From positions 1-64,000 of the forward strand of contig NZ_BOQP01000019.1 of assembly GCF_018332715.1 (NCBI RefSeq): 64,000 nt of DNA, read 5' to 3'. How positions within the stretch are numbered: position 1 is the first letter of the stretch; each line of letters opens with the position of its first letter. A program made the translations under genes and the position numbers. This DNA comes from Winogradskya consettensis. Its GTDB lineage: Bacteria; Actinomycetota; Actinomycetes; Mycobacteriales; Micromonosporaceae. Shown here piece after piece: positions 42,393-51,200 of this stretch. The notes below the pieces were generated by a model that was not told the origin of the DNA, searched no databases, and worked only from the letters and a program-made list of their open reading frames with translations.

Positions 42393-43469
42393 ATGGCCGC
42401 GCTGTCCGCTTCCGAGCTCGCCGTGACCCGCCACCTGCTGGTCCACGGGCCGACGACGCGTGCCGACCTCGGCGACCGGCTCCAGTTGTCGTACGCGTCG
42501 ATGTCACGGCTGGCCCGCTCGCTGACCAACGGCGGGCTCGTCACCCAGGACGCCGAACCGGACTTCACCATCGGGCGCCCGCGTCAGATCCTGTCCGCGG
42601 TGCCGGGTGCGCGGCACGTCGTGGGCTGCAAACTCACGGCCGACATGGCGTACGGCGTCGCGTGCGACATGTTCGGCGAGGTCCTCACCACCGCGAAGGC
42701 GACCCTGCCGGCCCGGGACGCGGACGGCGTCGTACCCGTCGCCGCGGTCGTACGGACGATCACCCGGCTGGTCCGCAGACTCGCCCGCAAGGTGCCGCCC
42801 GTCGACGGCATCGCCGTATCACTCGGCGGCGTCGTCGTGAACCGCTCGATCGTCCGCGAAGGAACGTTCCTGGGCTGGCGCGACATCGACCTCGCCACCC
42901 CCCTGCGCCGGGACACCGGCCTCCCGGTCATCGTCACCAACGACGTCACCGCCCTGGCCCGCGAACAGCTCTGGTTCGGCGCCGGCCGCACCCACTCCAC
43001 GTTCGGCCTGATCACCGTCGGCGCGGGCCTGGGCTTCGGCGTCGTCCGCGAAGGCATCGTCGCCGAGGAACTCATCGACAACGGCCACCTGCTCGCCCAC
43101 TCGCCCCTCGACAGCCGCGGCCCTCGCTGCGGACTTGGGCACGCCGGATGCGTGGCTGCCTACCTCGACCGTGCCGCCGCCGCCCGTCGCCCGCGGGTCG
43201 CTGTTGAGGATTCCGCCCGGGCCCTCGGAAACCTGGCCGCCACGTTCGCCGGCGCGCTGCAGACCACCCGGATCGTCCTCGCGGGGGAGGACGTCGCCGA
43301 GATCGCCGCGAACCCCGCGATGACCGCCACGGTCGCCGACCGGCTCCGCCCCGGCCCCGACGAGACGCAACGCTGCACCCTCGACATCACCACGGCCACC
43401 CTGAGCTTCACCGACTGGGCGCGCGGCGCGGCCGTGGCGGGCGTACAACACGTCCTGGGTGCCCTGTGA
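42393..43469 (+). CDS. ROK-family transcriptional repressor
   Basis: This 358-residue protein combines an N-terminal winged helix (LAVTRHLLVHGPTTRADLGD, LQLSYASMSRLARSLTNGGL) with a ROK sugar-kinase-like domain: PPVDGIAVSLGGVV, TNDVTALAREQLWFG, and a HAGCVAAYLD zinc/sugar motif that is shortened (the usual CxCGxxGC is CGLGHAGC). It probably represses the divergent sugar transporter in the absence of its substrate. It has no ribosome-binding site by its ATG, so leaderless translation is possible. Confidence 0.92.
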   Translation: MAALSASELAVTRHLLVHGPTTRADLGDRLQLSYASMSRLARSLTNGGLVTQDAEPDFTIGRPRQILSAVPGARHVVGCKLTADMAYGVACDMFGEVLTTAKATLPARDADGVVPVAAVVRTITRLVRRLARKVPPVDGIAVSLGGVVVNRSIVREGTFLGWRDIDLATPLRRDTGLPVIVTNDVTALAREQLWFGAGRTHSTFGLITVGAGLGFGVVREGIVAEELIDNGHLLAHSPLDSRGPRCGLGHAGCVAAYLDRAAAARRPRVAVEDSARALGNLAATFAGALQTTRIVLAGEDVAEIAANPAMTATVADRLRPGPDETQRCTLDITTATLSFTDWARGAAVAGVQHVLGAL

Positions 43470-43481
43470 GAAGCCTGGCCG

Positions 43482-43891
43482 GTGACTACACCCGGCGCGG
43501 CCCGGGAGGCGATCCAGATCTGGAACGACGCCGTCCCCACCATCAAGTTCATCGAGCGGGACACCGAGGCTCGCTGCGGGTTAAGGCCTACACCACGGCG
43601 AACGGCACGTCGTCGCACGTCTACATGAACGGTGCCGGCCGCGGCTGGGTCTACCTCGAGAACGGGGACACGCTGCTCTACAGGCCCCGCATCGTCGCCC
43701 ACGAGCTCGGCCACATCCTGTCCCTGAACGACATCGGCAGGACCGACCCCAGCTGCTCCAAGCTCATGTCCGGCGCCCAGGGCGACACCGACTGCCAGAA
43801 CGATCACCCCGACCCCGCGGAGATCGCCGAGGCCACCACCTTCTTCGACCGGAATGACGTCGGCGACCCGGTCCCGTGGTTCCACGGCTGA
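43482..43891 (+). pseudogene. Frameshifted, 5'-truncated snapalysin (M7 metallopeptidase)
   Basis: The first part is read from 43482 and encodes AAREAIQIWNDAVPTIKFIE, the start of a snapalysin catalytic domain. Near 43570-43585 the frame changes, and the rest (LRVKAYTTANG, AHELGHILSLND, CSKLMSGAQ, CQN) continues in a second frame to 43891. HELGHxxxxxD is the M7 zinc motif. One indel would restore a continuous domain. The signal peptide and propeptide are missing and the fragment abuts the ROK gene. I call it dead. A short open frame from 43466 to 43891 exists, but its first ~38 residues are out-of-frame nonsense. Confidence 0.75.
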
Positions 43892-43943
43892 GCCCACCGG
43901 GGGGTGATGGCGAGATTGCGGAAGCTGACCCCGGCCTGACGTC

Positions 43944-44462
43944 TCAGGGCTGAGCGCGCCACTCGTCGCGGGTCAGGTCGAATCGGAGATCGCCGTCGTC
44001 GGGGGACGCCGGCCGGGGGTGCAGGCCGAGGCGTTGGAGCAGGGTGGAGGAGGCGGCGTTGGCCCGGTCGCAGCCGGCCGTGACGTGCTCGACGCCGAGG
44101 ATGTCGAACACGTACCGCAGGAACGCGACCATGGCTTCCCGTGCGTAGCCCTGGCCGTGGAACGCGGGGTGGAACTGGAAACCGACGTCGCCCTCGCCGG
44201 CGGACACGAGGTACACCCCGACGTCACCGATCACCTTGCCGGATTCGAGATGCTGGACGGCGTACCCGTGCCAGGCGCTGGTGGCTCTTTCGTCGAGGAC
44301 GGCCTGAGCGGCCAGATATCGGGCCGCCTCCTCGGCGGACTGCGGTGCGCCCTGAAGGAACTTTCGCACCCTCGGATCCGATTGGTACGCACAGAAGTCG
44401 TCCACATCCGCCATCGTGAACCGGCGAACAACAAGACGGTCGGTACGCAACGGCTCGATCAC
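43944..44462 (-). CDS. GNAT acetyltransferase (RimJ/RimL-like)
   Basis: This is a 172-residue acetyltransferase. It starts EPLRTDRLVVRRFTMADVDD, the standard opening of RimJ-like GNATs, and has the acetyl-CoA loop FHPAFHGQGYAREAMVAFL and GCDRANAASSTLLQRLGL. These proteins acetylate protein N-termini or small amines such as antibiotics. GTG 44462 fits the family N-terminus. It is a single gene, and the substrate is unknown. Confidence 0.88.
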   Translation of the reverse strand: MIEPLRTDRLVVRRFTMADVDDFCAYQSDPRVRKFLQGAPQSAEEAARYLAAQAVLDERATSAWHGYAVQHLESGKVIGDVGVYLVSAGEGDVGFQFHPAFHGQGYAREAMVAFLRYVFDILGVEHVTAGCDRANAASSTLLQRLGLHPRPASPDDGDLRFDLTRDEWRAQP

Positions 44463-44600
44463 CCCGGCAGAGTAGCAACCGGCAGGCCCCCGCGAGCGAG
44501 CCTCAGGCCGCACTCGTCAGCGCGGCGCCGATGGCCTGATGCAGTGCCGCGCGACTGATGGTCACTGTTTCCTCGGGTGCGCCGCAAGCGTCAACGAATG

Positions 44601-45173
44601 TCAGTCGCGCTTGGTGCCTTCGAGGAAGGCGTCGGCGAGGACGTGGCCGTTGGCGGCGGTGAGGATGTCGGGCAGGCCGGTCAGGGGGTGGTCGGCGGGG
44701 ATGGGGGTGTTGAGGGCGTAGAGGTGGAAGCCGTAGTGGTGGAGGCCGTGGCCGGGGAGGGGGCGGGGGCCGAGGTAGCCGGTGCGGCCGCGGACGCAGG
44801 GGACGTACCTGATGGCTTTGTTGTCCGGGGTGAGGTCTCCTTCCGCGAGGCCGGGGGTGGCGGGGTCCAGCAGGGCGATCGTGTGCAGGCCGGGGCGGTT
44901 CATCGGGACGTCGATGTCCTCCAGGATGAACAAGAGCTGGGCGGTGCCGGCCGGGATACCGGACCAGGCCAGGGCGGGGGCGATGTTCGGGCCGAGGTCC
45001 AGGGAGCAGTGCCGGTCGGGGATCTCGCCGCCGTGGGTGAAGGCGGGGCTGGTCAGGGTGATCGTGCGGGTGGTGGCCAGTTGGGGTGCGTTGCGGACGC
45101 TGAGGGCGAGGTCGGGGCGTTTGTTACGCAGCAGGCGGCCGAGCGGGTAGAGGATCGTGCCGAGGACGGTCAT
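44601..45173 (-). CDS. PEBP/YbhB-YbcL-family protein
   Basis: This 190-residue phosphatidylethanolamine-binding-like protein contains the strands ITLTSPAFTHGGEIP, PALAWSGIPAGTAQLLFILE and RPLPGHGLHHYGFHLYALN, the family ligand-pocket motifs. In bacteria the function is unclear; homologues are annotated as Raf-kinase-inhibitor-like. It is divergent from a MarR-type gene (70 bp) that probably represses it. Confidence 0.88.
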   Translation of the reverse strand: MTVLGTILYPLGRLLRNKRPDLALSVRNAPQLATTRTITLTSPAFTHGGEIPDRHCSLDLGPNIAPALAWSGIPAGTAQLLFILEDIDVPMNRPGLHTIALLDPATPGLAEGDLTPDNKAIRYVPCVRGRTGYLGPRPLPGHGLHHYGFHLYALNTPIPADHPLTGLPDILTAANGHVLADAFLEGTKRD

Positions 45174-45203
45174 GGTTCTCCTGGGGGCGGGCCGAGCAAT
45201 CTG

Positions 45204-45214
45204 TAGTATTACTA
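45204..45214. promoter_or_regulatory. Palindrome TAGTATTACTA, candidate MarR operator
   Basis: This perfect 11-bp inverted repeat is in the divergent gap between the PEBP gene and the MarR gene at 45243. It is AT-rich and within promoter distance of both starts. Confidence 0.5.
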
Positions 45215-45242
45215 TGGAACTGCTTAGTTATACTTCGCAACT

Positions 45243-45668
45243 GTGCGTGACACAAGCCACGATCTCGGCGCCGACCTGCAGTCCGCGGTCGCCCGGATCT
45301 ACAGCCGGTTCCGGTCCGAGCGCTCCGAGGGCGAGCTCGGCGACGCCGCCGTCGGCGTGCTCATCGCGCTGGCCAAGAACGGGGCGCTGACGCTCACCGA
45401 GCTCAGCGAGCGGGCCCGGGTCACCACCGGGTCGATGAGCCAGACCGTCAACCGCCTGGTCACCGGCGGCTACGTGGACCGTGCCCGGGACCCGGCCGAC
45501 GGGCGGCGCATGCTCATCGAGACGACCCCGGCGGGTGCCGAGGTGGCGGCCGAGGCCCGGGCGCATCGCGTGAGCTGGCTCAACGCGCGCCTCGCCGAGC
45601 TCACCCCCGCCGAGCGGGCCACCCTGGCGGAAGCCTCGGCCCTGATCAGGCGGATCGCCGACTCATGA
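45243..45668 (+). CDS. MarR-family transcriptional regulator
   Basis: This 141-residue regulator has the MarR winged helix: ALTLTELSERARVTTGSMSQ, TVNRLVTGGYVDRARDPADG and RRMLIETTPAGAEVA. It likely controls the divergent PEBP-like gene and itself. The GTG start at 45243 is the first in frame; it has no obvious ribosome-binding site. Its end overlaps the convergent zinc-ribbon gene by six bases. Confidence 0.9.
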   Translation: MRDTSHDLGADLQSAVARIYSRFRSERSEGELGDAAVGVLIALAKNGALTLTELSERARVTTGSMSQTVNRLVTGGYVDRARDPADGRRMLIETTPAGAEVAAEARAHRVSWLNARLAELTPAERATLAEASALIRRIADS

Positions 45669-46265
45669 CGGCTCGGGGTAGGCGCCCTCGATGCGGACTC
45701 CCCGGTAACGGCCGCCCTTCTCGATCAGATCCTGGCTGATTGCCTGCCGGTAGGCCTCCTTGTAGGCCCGGCCGAGCGTGACTTCCTTGCGTGCCGCCTC
45801 GCGTCCGGCGTCGGTCCAGTAGGCGCTCCTCGGCGGCGTCGTCCACCGGCCGTTACCGGGGATGAACTTGAGGTATTCGGTCACCTGTGCCGTTGCCTGG
45901 GTGATGCGCTCGGTGTACCGGGTGACCACCGATGGGGCGCTGCCCGGTGCGGGGGGTACGACGCTCGCGTAGCGGGCCCGGAGGTCGAGCCACTCGCCGG
46001 CGTCGATCAGCGTGGACGGCTGCGGGCCGCCGTAGAAGGTCTCGAAGTGGGTGCCGAACGCGGGTGCGGCCAGCGGCAGGCCGAATGGTTCGGCGCGGGG
46101 CCGGCCGCACAGGGGGCAGGCGCCGTCGTACCAGAGTGCGTCGCCCCGGTGCGTCGCGCCGGGGATGTCGATCGCGCCGCAGGTGCAGGGATGCAGCTGA
46201 AGATAGATCTCGGCCTCGGCCAGGGTGCGGGCTATCGGGGTACGGCTCCGGCGGAAAAAGCTCAT
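45663..46265 (-). CDS. Small zinc-ribbon-like protein of unknown function
   Basis: This 200-residue protein has four cysteines in its N-terminus (HPCTCGAIDIPG with Cys27 and Cys29; CPLCGRPRAE with Cys50 and Cys53), enough for one zinc site. The middle (FETFYGGPQPSTLIDAGEWL) and basic C-terminus (KEAYRQAISQDLIEKGGRYR) are not familiar to me. It overlaps the TPR protein's stop by four bases (ATGA), third in an operon with that protein and the kinase-WD40 protein, which suggests a common role. Confidence 0.7.
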   Translation of the reverse strand: MSFFRRSRTPIARTLAEAEIYLQLHPCTCGAIDIPGATHRGDALWYDGACPLCGRPRAEPFGLPLAAPAFGTHFETFYGGPQPSTLIDAGEWLDLRARYASVVPPAPGSAPSVVTRYTERITQATAQVTEYLKFIPGNGRWTTPPRSAYWTDAGREAARKEVTLGRAYKEAYRQAISQDLIEKGGRYRGVRIEGAYPEPS

Positions 46266-47143
46266 GGGCGGTCTCCGATCGCGGCGGCGAGGCGGGCGGC
46301 GAGTGCGGCTTCCTCGTCGCGGTGCAGGCGCCGGAGCACGGCCGCCCGGACACGATGGACCGCCGGGTCGTCCTCGCCGATGCCGGAGGCGATGTCCAGC
46401 ATCGCCAATGCCTCCTCGTCGCGGTGCAGGTGCTGCAGCGCGTCGCCGAGCAGGGCGTACACCGAGGCCAGGGCGGTGAAGTCGGGGTTCTTCGCCGCGG
46501 CGAGCGTTCGTTCGCCGATGCGGACGCAGTCGCGGGGGCGCCCGGCTCTCGTGAGAGCCTCCATCCGCATGGCCGCCGCGTACAGATGGGCGGGATCGTG
46601 GCCGAGCGCCCTGTCGAACGCCGTGGCCGCGAGGGTCGCACGGCCACCGCGGAGGTGGATGACGCCGGTGTAGTGGTGCGCGTCCGCGTGCCCGGGATCG
46701 ATGCGGGCCGTGGTGGTGAAGCTGCTGAGGGCCTCGTCGTGGCGGCCGAGCCGGAACAGCAGGAGGCCCCGGGTGAAGTGGGAGCCGGCCGGGGCGCCGG
46801 GCAGGCCTACGGCCTCGTCGAAGGCGGCGAGCGCCTGCTCCCATCGGCCGTCCTGGAACATCCGCAGGCCGCGGTGGTGTGCCGCCATCGCCGGGGTGAG
46901 GCGGGTGCGCCGGTCGGTGTCGGGATCGGTGACCGTGTCGCCGCACTCGTGACAGCGCCGGGACGGGCCGAGGCCGGCGGTGCACCGGTCGCAATAGGTA
47001 CGGCCACAACCCGGGCAGTAGGTGTGTGTCCGCGACCAGTCCTCCGGGTTGTCCCGGGCGAGCCGGTTTCCCCCTGGCACCGTTGATACGGAGATCAGTC
47101 TGGTGCAGGCCCCGTTCTTCCCGTTGCAGCCCAGCACGGTCAT
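46262..47143 (-). CDS. Zinc-ribbon plus TPR protein
   Basis: This 293-residue protein has an N-terminal zinc-rich part (CNGKNGACTR; YCPGCGRTYCDRC; CHECG), then TPR-like helical repeats from about residue 90 (AAHHRGLRMFQDGRWEQALA, FTRGLLLFRLGRHDEALSSF, HYTGVIHLRGGRATLAATAF). TPR units bind partner proteins. It overlaps the kinase-WD40 gene (ATGA) and the downstream zinc-ribbon gene. It is probably a partner of the kinase. Confidence 0.8.
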   Translation of the reverse strand: MTVLGCNGKNGACTRLISVSTVPGGNRLARDNPEDWSRTHTYCPGCGRTYCDRCTAGLGPSRRCHECGDTVTDPDTDRRTRLTPAMAAHHRGLRMFQDGRWEQALAAFDEAVGLPGAPAGSHFTRGLLLFRLGRHDEALSSFTTTARIDPGHADAHHYTGVIHLRGGRATLAATAFDRALGHDPAHLYAAAMRMEALTRAGRPRDCVRIGERTLAAAKNPDFTALASVYALLGDALQHLHRDEEALAMLDIASGIGEDDPAVHRVRAAVLRRLHRDEEAALAARLAAAIGDRP

Positions 47144-50100
47144 CGCAGCGGCCTCTCCGGGAAGTCGATATCCCAGTCCAGTTCCCAGAGCCGGGCCACG
47201 GCGGCGTCCCGGACAAGCACGAAGCGCCCGTCGTCGCTGCCGGTGGCCTCGTCCCCGGGGCCGAGCACCCCGGCGGCCGTGCCCGTGTCGAGGTCCCACA
47301 CCCGCACCACGTGGTCGTGCCCGGCGGAGATCAGGAAGCGCCCGCCCCGGACGGCTATGAGAGACCCGACCCCGGCGAGGTTCATGCCGGAGATCCGTCC
47401 TCGGTGACCGGGCAGGGTGTGGCGGCCGGCTCCGGAGGTGACGTCCCAGACCCGGATGGTGCCGTCCTCACCGGCGGTGACCGCGGTACGCCCGTCGTCC
47501 GTGAACAAGCCGTGCCGGACCGGTCCGGCATGCCCGGCCAGCCGATGCACCGGCTCGCCTCGCTCGACGTCGAAGGTCCACACCACCCGGTCACCCCACT
47601 CCCGCAGCAGGGCGGTCCTCCCGTCCCCGGAGACCCCGAGCGGATCCGAGATCAGCGGCCCGTGAGGCCCGCGCCGTTGGCGGCCGTCGTGCACCTGCCA
47701 CAGCGAGAGCTGCCGTCGTAGATCGGTGACGAACAGCAGCTCGCCGGTCGGGCCGAGCCGTACGGAATCGGCCTGGCCCGGGGCTCCGGGAGGGTTCGGG
47801 ATCCGCCGTGCGGCGGCGAGGTCCCACAGCCGGAAAGAGCCGGCAGGATCCCGCGTGACGGCGAGGCTGCCGTCGCCGCTCACCCTGATCGACGAGATCG
47901 TCCCGGACGGCCGGGCGAGCGTTCGCGGGTTGTCCGGGCCGGCGAGATCCCACAACCGCAGCCCGTGTCCGGGATCCGCGGTCAGCAGCCGGCCCGTGGC
48001 AGCGAGCGCCATGGCGGTGACCTGATCGGCGAGGGTCAGGTGCGGGTCACCCGAACGGGCGCCGCGGATCTGGATCTCGCTGTCGGCCTGGAGCACGATG
48101 TGGCGCCCGTCCGGTGTGATCGCGGCGCTTCTCCGGTCACCGGGGACGGGAATCTCCTGGATCGGCCAGGCGTCGAGCAGGGTCGAGGGCCGGCCCTGCC
48201 GGCCGACCCGGGCCCAGAGATCCAGCAGCGCCGGATCGCGGCGATGCCCGGGAAGGTCCCGCGCCTTGCGGAGCGCCGCGGCGGCTGCGGCACCGGTTGC
48301 GGGGTCCGTGGTGTCGAGGGCGCGGCGCACGGCGGTGAACGCCGCGCTGATGGTCTCGGCGCCGAGCGGCCTCGCGTAGGACCACGACATCCGCGGCCCG
48401 GCCCCGTTGAACTCGAGGAAGGCGCGGGTCTTCCCGCCCGGTGCCGTGGTCACGCCGCCCGCGCCCGTGTCGGTGATGGGGTCACTGTCCTCGATCGAGC
48501 CGCGTCTCCGGAGCATCCGGCCGGATGTCAGGTCCCAGATCTCGTCGTGGTTCAGCACCGCGTACGTCTCGTCGATGCTCACGGCCTCGACGTCGGGATC
48601 GTCACCCGCCGCCGGCGGCAGCGGCCGGGACAGCCCCATCCCGGGCGGCTCGTCGTCCGTCAGCTCGTCGTCCGTCAGCTCGTAGGAGAGCGCGACCGCG
48701 CTGGGCAGGCCCGGATCGTGCCGCGTGCCCGTGAAGCTGTGCCGCGCCGACGGGTCCAGGTCGGTCCCGCGGCCGTAGGGGACGGAATCAAGCAGGAAGC
48801 CGCTCTGGGCGTCCCAGGTGCGCAGTCTCAGGAGAAGCAGGTCGAGCCACGTGATCGCTGACCCGTCCGGCGTGAACCGCAGCCGGCCGACGGTGTCGCG
48901 CGGGAATCGGATGCCCGGTTGCAGCGTGTGGCGGCGGACCCCGGTGCTGACGAGCCAGGTGGTGACGGAGCTGTCCACGCAGGCCGCCACGAGGACGGCT
49001 CCCGTGGGATCCAGCGCGAGAGCACTCGGCTCGGCAGGCAGCGTGATGCGCGCCCGCTGCGCGCCCGTCGTCGCATCGTGAACGGCCACCACGGCGCCGT
49101 GCGTGCCGCAGGCCGCCGTGGAGCCGTCGGCGCTGACCGCGACGAACCCGTCGGCTCCGGCCCAGCTCGATAGCAACTCGCCGCTGGCCACGAGCCGCAC
49201 CTGGGCCGAGCCGTTCCCGAGGGCGATGATCACCCGCCCGTCCGGGGTTACCGCCGTAGCGGTGGGAGCTATGCCGGTGAGCAGCTGCGCCGCGGCAGCG
49301 GGATGACCGCCTTCGAGCAGGACCATCGCGCGCAGGTGATCGACCTCCGGGTCCTCGTCGCGGGCCGACGCGGCGGCCCGCAGGTCCGCGTCCAGCCGGG
49401 TCGACGTCATCTCCCCGCGGCGCCAGCGGTGCAGGCCGAGGTTGTAGACGGAGTGCCGGTGGTACGGCTCGGCAGCTAGGGCTTCCTCCCAGGCGTGCCG
49501 GGCGTCGTCCGGGCGGCCGAGGTCGAGCAGCGACAGGGCGCGATTGTTGTTCTGGTCGGCTCGCAGGGCGGCCGCGCTGGGCTCCTCCCGGTCGTACGGG
49601 CTGCCGATCTCCGCCCGGTAGATCGCGAGCAGCTCGCTGATCGCCTCGTCCATGCGGACCGTTCGCCGGCGGGGATCCGTCTCGAAGCACCGGCGCAGCA
49701 GTGCCGCCAGCCGTGCGGGCATCGCCGGGATGGAGGTGTCTCGCTGGTCGTCCACCAGCCAGGCCGCGAAGAAGGTGTGGGCGTTCTCGCCGGCCTGCAG
49801 CGGCGTCGTGCCGGCGAAGATCTCGAAGACCGTGATCGCCCAGGACCAGATGTCGGTCGCCTTGGTCAGCGTCGCGGCGCCCTGCCCCTGCTCGGGTGAG
49901 CGGTACGCCGGTGTGAAGAGCCCGGCCCCGGTGACGGCGAGTGTCGACCCGGGCCGTGCGGGTGCCGCGCCGGCCGCCACCGCACGGGCCCGGGCCAGGC
50001 CGAAGTCGGTGATCTTCACGGTGCTGTCCGGTTCCTCGGTGAGCAGCACGTTGGACGGCTTGAGATCCTGGTGGATGAGTCCCGAGTCGTGCGCGTGCCG

Positions 50101-50490
50101 CAGCCCCCAGGCGAATTGAACGACTACGCCGAGCAGCCGTCGCAGGACATCCCGGTCGTCACCGCGGTAGAGGCGGCGTTTCGTGATCGCCTGTTCGAGG
50201 GTGCCGCCGGCGACCCATTCGGCGAAGACGAGCGGAGCGTCCTCGTAGCGGCGTACGTAGGCGCAGCTGACGGTGTGCGGGTGCAGGCCGAGGCGTACCC
50301 AGGTCTCGGCTTCCCGGGCGAAGAGATCCACCCGCTGCGGGGTGACCTCCTTCGCCACTTTGATCGCCAGGTCGATGTCCCAGCCGAGATGGCTGACGTG
50401 ATAGACGGTGCCCATTCCGCCAGACTCGATCACGTCGTTCACCCGGTAAAGATCCAGAACGGTCTCACCCGTACGCCATTCGACCCCCAT
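47140..50490 (-). CDS. Ser/Thr protein kinase with TPR and WD40 repeats
   Basis: This ~1116-residue modular protein opens with a kinase domain: Gly loop SGGMGTVYHV (24-33), Lys44, IHQDLKPSNVLL (His140-Gln141-Asp142, so a non-RD kinase), DFG (Asp162) and RSPEQGQG. A TPR-type region follows (about 300-390; NRALSLLDLGRPDDARHAWE), then a C-terminal beta-propeller of WD40 repeats, some clear (GHAGPVRHGLFTDDGRTAVT, EDGTIRVWDVTSG). ATG 50490 is preferred; GTG 50508 would add six residues. It is first in an operon with the TPR and zinc-ribbon proteins. It may phosphorylate them. A 15-bp tandem repeat inside the gene encodes ELTDDELTDDE. Confidence 0.87.
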   Translation of the reverse strand: MGVEWRTGETVLDLYRVNDVIESGGMGTVYHVSHLGWDIDLAIKVAKEVTPQRVDLFAREAETWVRLGLHPHTVSCAYVRRYEDAPLVFAEWVAGGTLEQAITKRRLYRGDDRDVLRRLLGVVVQFAWGLRHAHDSGLIHQDLKPSNVLLTEEPDSTVKITDFGLARARAVAAGAAPARPGSTLAVTGAGLFTPAYRSPEQGQGAATLTKATDIWSWAITVFEIFAGTTPLQAGENAHTFFAAWLVDDQRDTSIPAMPARLAALLRRCFETDPRRRTVRMDEAISELLAIYRAEIGSPYDREEPSAAALRADQNNNRALSLLDLGRPDDARHAWEEALAAEPYHRHSVYNLGLHRWRRGEMTSTRLDADLRAAASARDEDPEVDHLRAMVLLEGGHPAAAAQLLTGIAPTATAVTPDGRVIIALGNGSAQVRLVASGELLSSWAGADGFVAVSADGSTAACGTHGAVVAVHDATTGAQRARITLPAEPSALALDPTGAVLVAACVDSSVTTWLVSTGVRRHTLQPGIRFPRDTVGRLRFTPDGSAITWLDLLLLRLRTWDAQSGFLLDSVPYGRGTDLDPSARHSFTGTRHDPGLPSAVALSYELTDDELTDDEPPGMGLSRPLPPAAGDDPDVEAVSIDETYAVLNHDEIWDLTSGRMLRRRGSIEDSDPITDTGAGGVTTAPGGKTRAFLEFNGAGPRMSWSYARPLGAETISAAFTAVRRALDTTDPATGAAAAAALRKARDLPGHRRDPALLDLWARVGRQGRPSTLLDAWPIQEIPVPGDRRSAAITPDGRHIVLQADSEIQIRGARSGDPHLTLADQVTAMALAATGRLLTADPGHGLRLWDLAGPDNPRTLARPSGTISSIRVSGDGSLAVTRDPAGSFRLWDLAAARRIPNPPGAPGQADSVRLGPTGELLFVTDLRRQLSLWQVHDGRQRRGPHGPLISDPLGVSGDGRTALLREWGDRVVWTFDVERGEPVHRLAGHAGPVRHGLFTDDGRTAVTAGEDGTIRVWDVTSGAGRHTLPGHRGRISGMNLAGVGSLIAVRGGRFLISAGHDHVVRVWDLDTGTAAGVLGPGDEATGSDDGRFVLVRDAAVARLWELDWDIDFPERPLR

Positions 50491-50557
50491 GAATTCAACA
50501 GTAGACACTCGTCGCTACCGTTGTCCGAAATGGCGCCGATCGATGGGTATGGTGATC

Positions 50558-51190
50558 ATGGCTTTCCGGTATCTCGTCTATGTCAGCGACCGCAAGATTG
50601 ACATGTTGCTGCCACAGCTCGACGCCGGTGCCACCCGGCAGCGCAAATGGGAGATCGGGTTCGACCTCAAACTGCTGAAGGCCAAGGCGACCGACGAGCC
50701 GCGGGCCGGGGCCGACCGGGTCACCCGGCTCGAGCGGGTCGTGCGATGGCTGCACGACCATGGCGATCTCGGCACCGTCGACAACCCTGGTCAGTTCGTG
50801 TGGGGCCTGATGCCGCTGCGCTGGGGGCCGATGATCGGTCAGGACGGGCATTCGATGATCTATCTCGGCGGCCGGGACGAGAAGACCGTCGTCGGGCTGG
50901 GTGGTTCCCGGGAGCACGTGTTCGGGCTGCCCGGCCAGGAAGCCGGGCAGGGCAGTCCGCTGAGCCGGTCGATGCTGCCGTCGTTGTTGCAGGCGATCAC
51001 GCCGCCTGGGCACGGCACAGGTGTCGACGGCGACGAGGACGCGCTCGCCGCCGTGCACGCCGCCTCGACGGGATTGCGCGGCCCGGCCCAGAACATGGAG
51101 TTCATCGCGAAGCGGCTGCTGCAGGGGCCCGGACCGGACGGCACCGTGGTGCTGCTGGGCTCGCCGCTGTATGTCGCGCTGGTCGATTGA
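50558..51190 (+). CDS. DUF7019-like protein
   Basis: This 210-residue soluble protein begins FRYLVYVSDRKIDMLLPQLD, then LKLLKAKATDEPRAG, RWGPMIGQDGHSMIYLGGRD and VVGLGGSREHVFGLPG, the pattern of the actinobacterial DUF7019 (SAVMC3_10250-type) family as I remember it. The biochemical role is unknown. The start at 50558 is uncertain, since ATG 50543 and 50549 are also in frame. It is divergent from the kinase-TPR-WD40 operon and 10 bases upstream of the second kinase, so it is probably part of the same signalling unit. Confidence 0.72.
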   Translation: MAFRYLVYVSDRKIDMLLPQLDAGATRQRKWEIGFDLKLLKAKATDEPRAGADRVTRLERVVRWLHDHGDLGTVDNPGQFVWGLMPLRWGPMIGQDGHSMIYLGGRDEKTVVGLGGSREHVFGLPGQEAGQGSPLSRSMLPSLLQAITPPGHGTGVDGDEDALAAVHAASTGLRGPAQNMEFIAKRLLQGPGPDGTVVLLGSPLYVALVD

Positions 51191-51200
51191 GCCGCGACGC

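Noticed and set aside
43466..43891. An intact small protein after the ROK gene
   Set aside because: The first ~38 residues are Arg/His-rich nonsense. Joining another frame restores a snapalysin front half, so it is a broken gene.
48653..48685. Tandem 15-bp repeat tcgtcgtccgtcagc
   Set aside because: It lies in frame inside the WD40 kinase gene and only encodes ELTDDELTDDE, so it is an ordinary coding microduplication.
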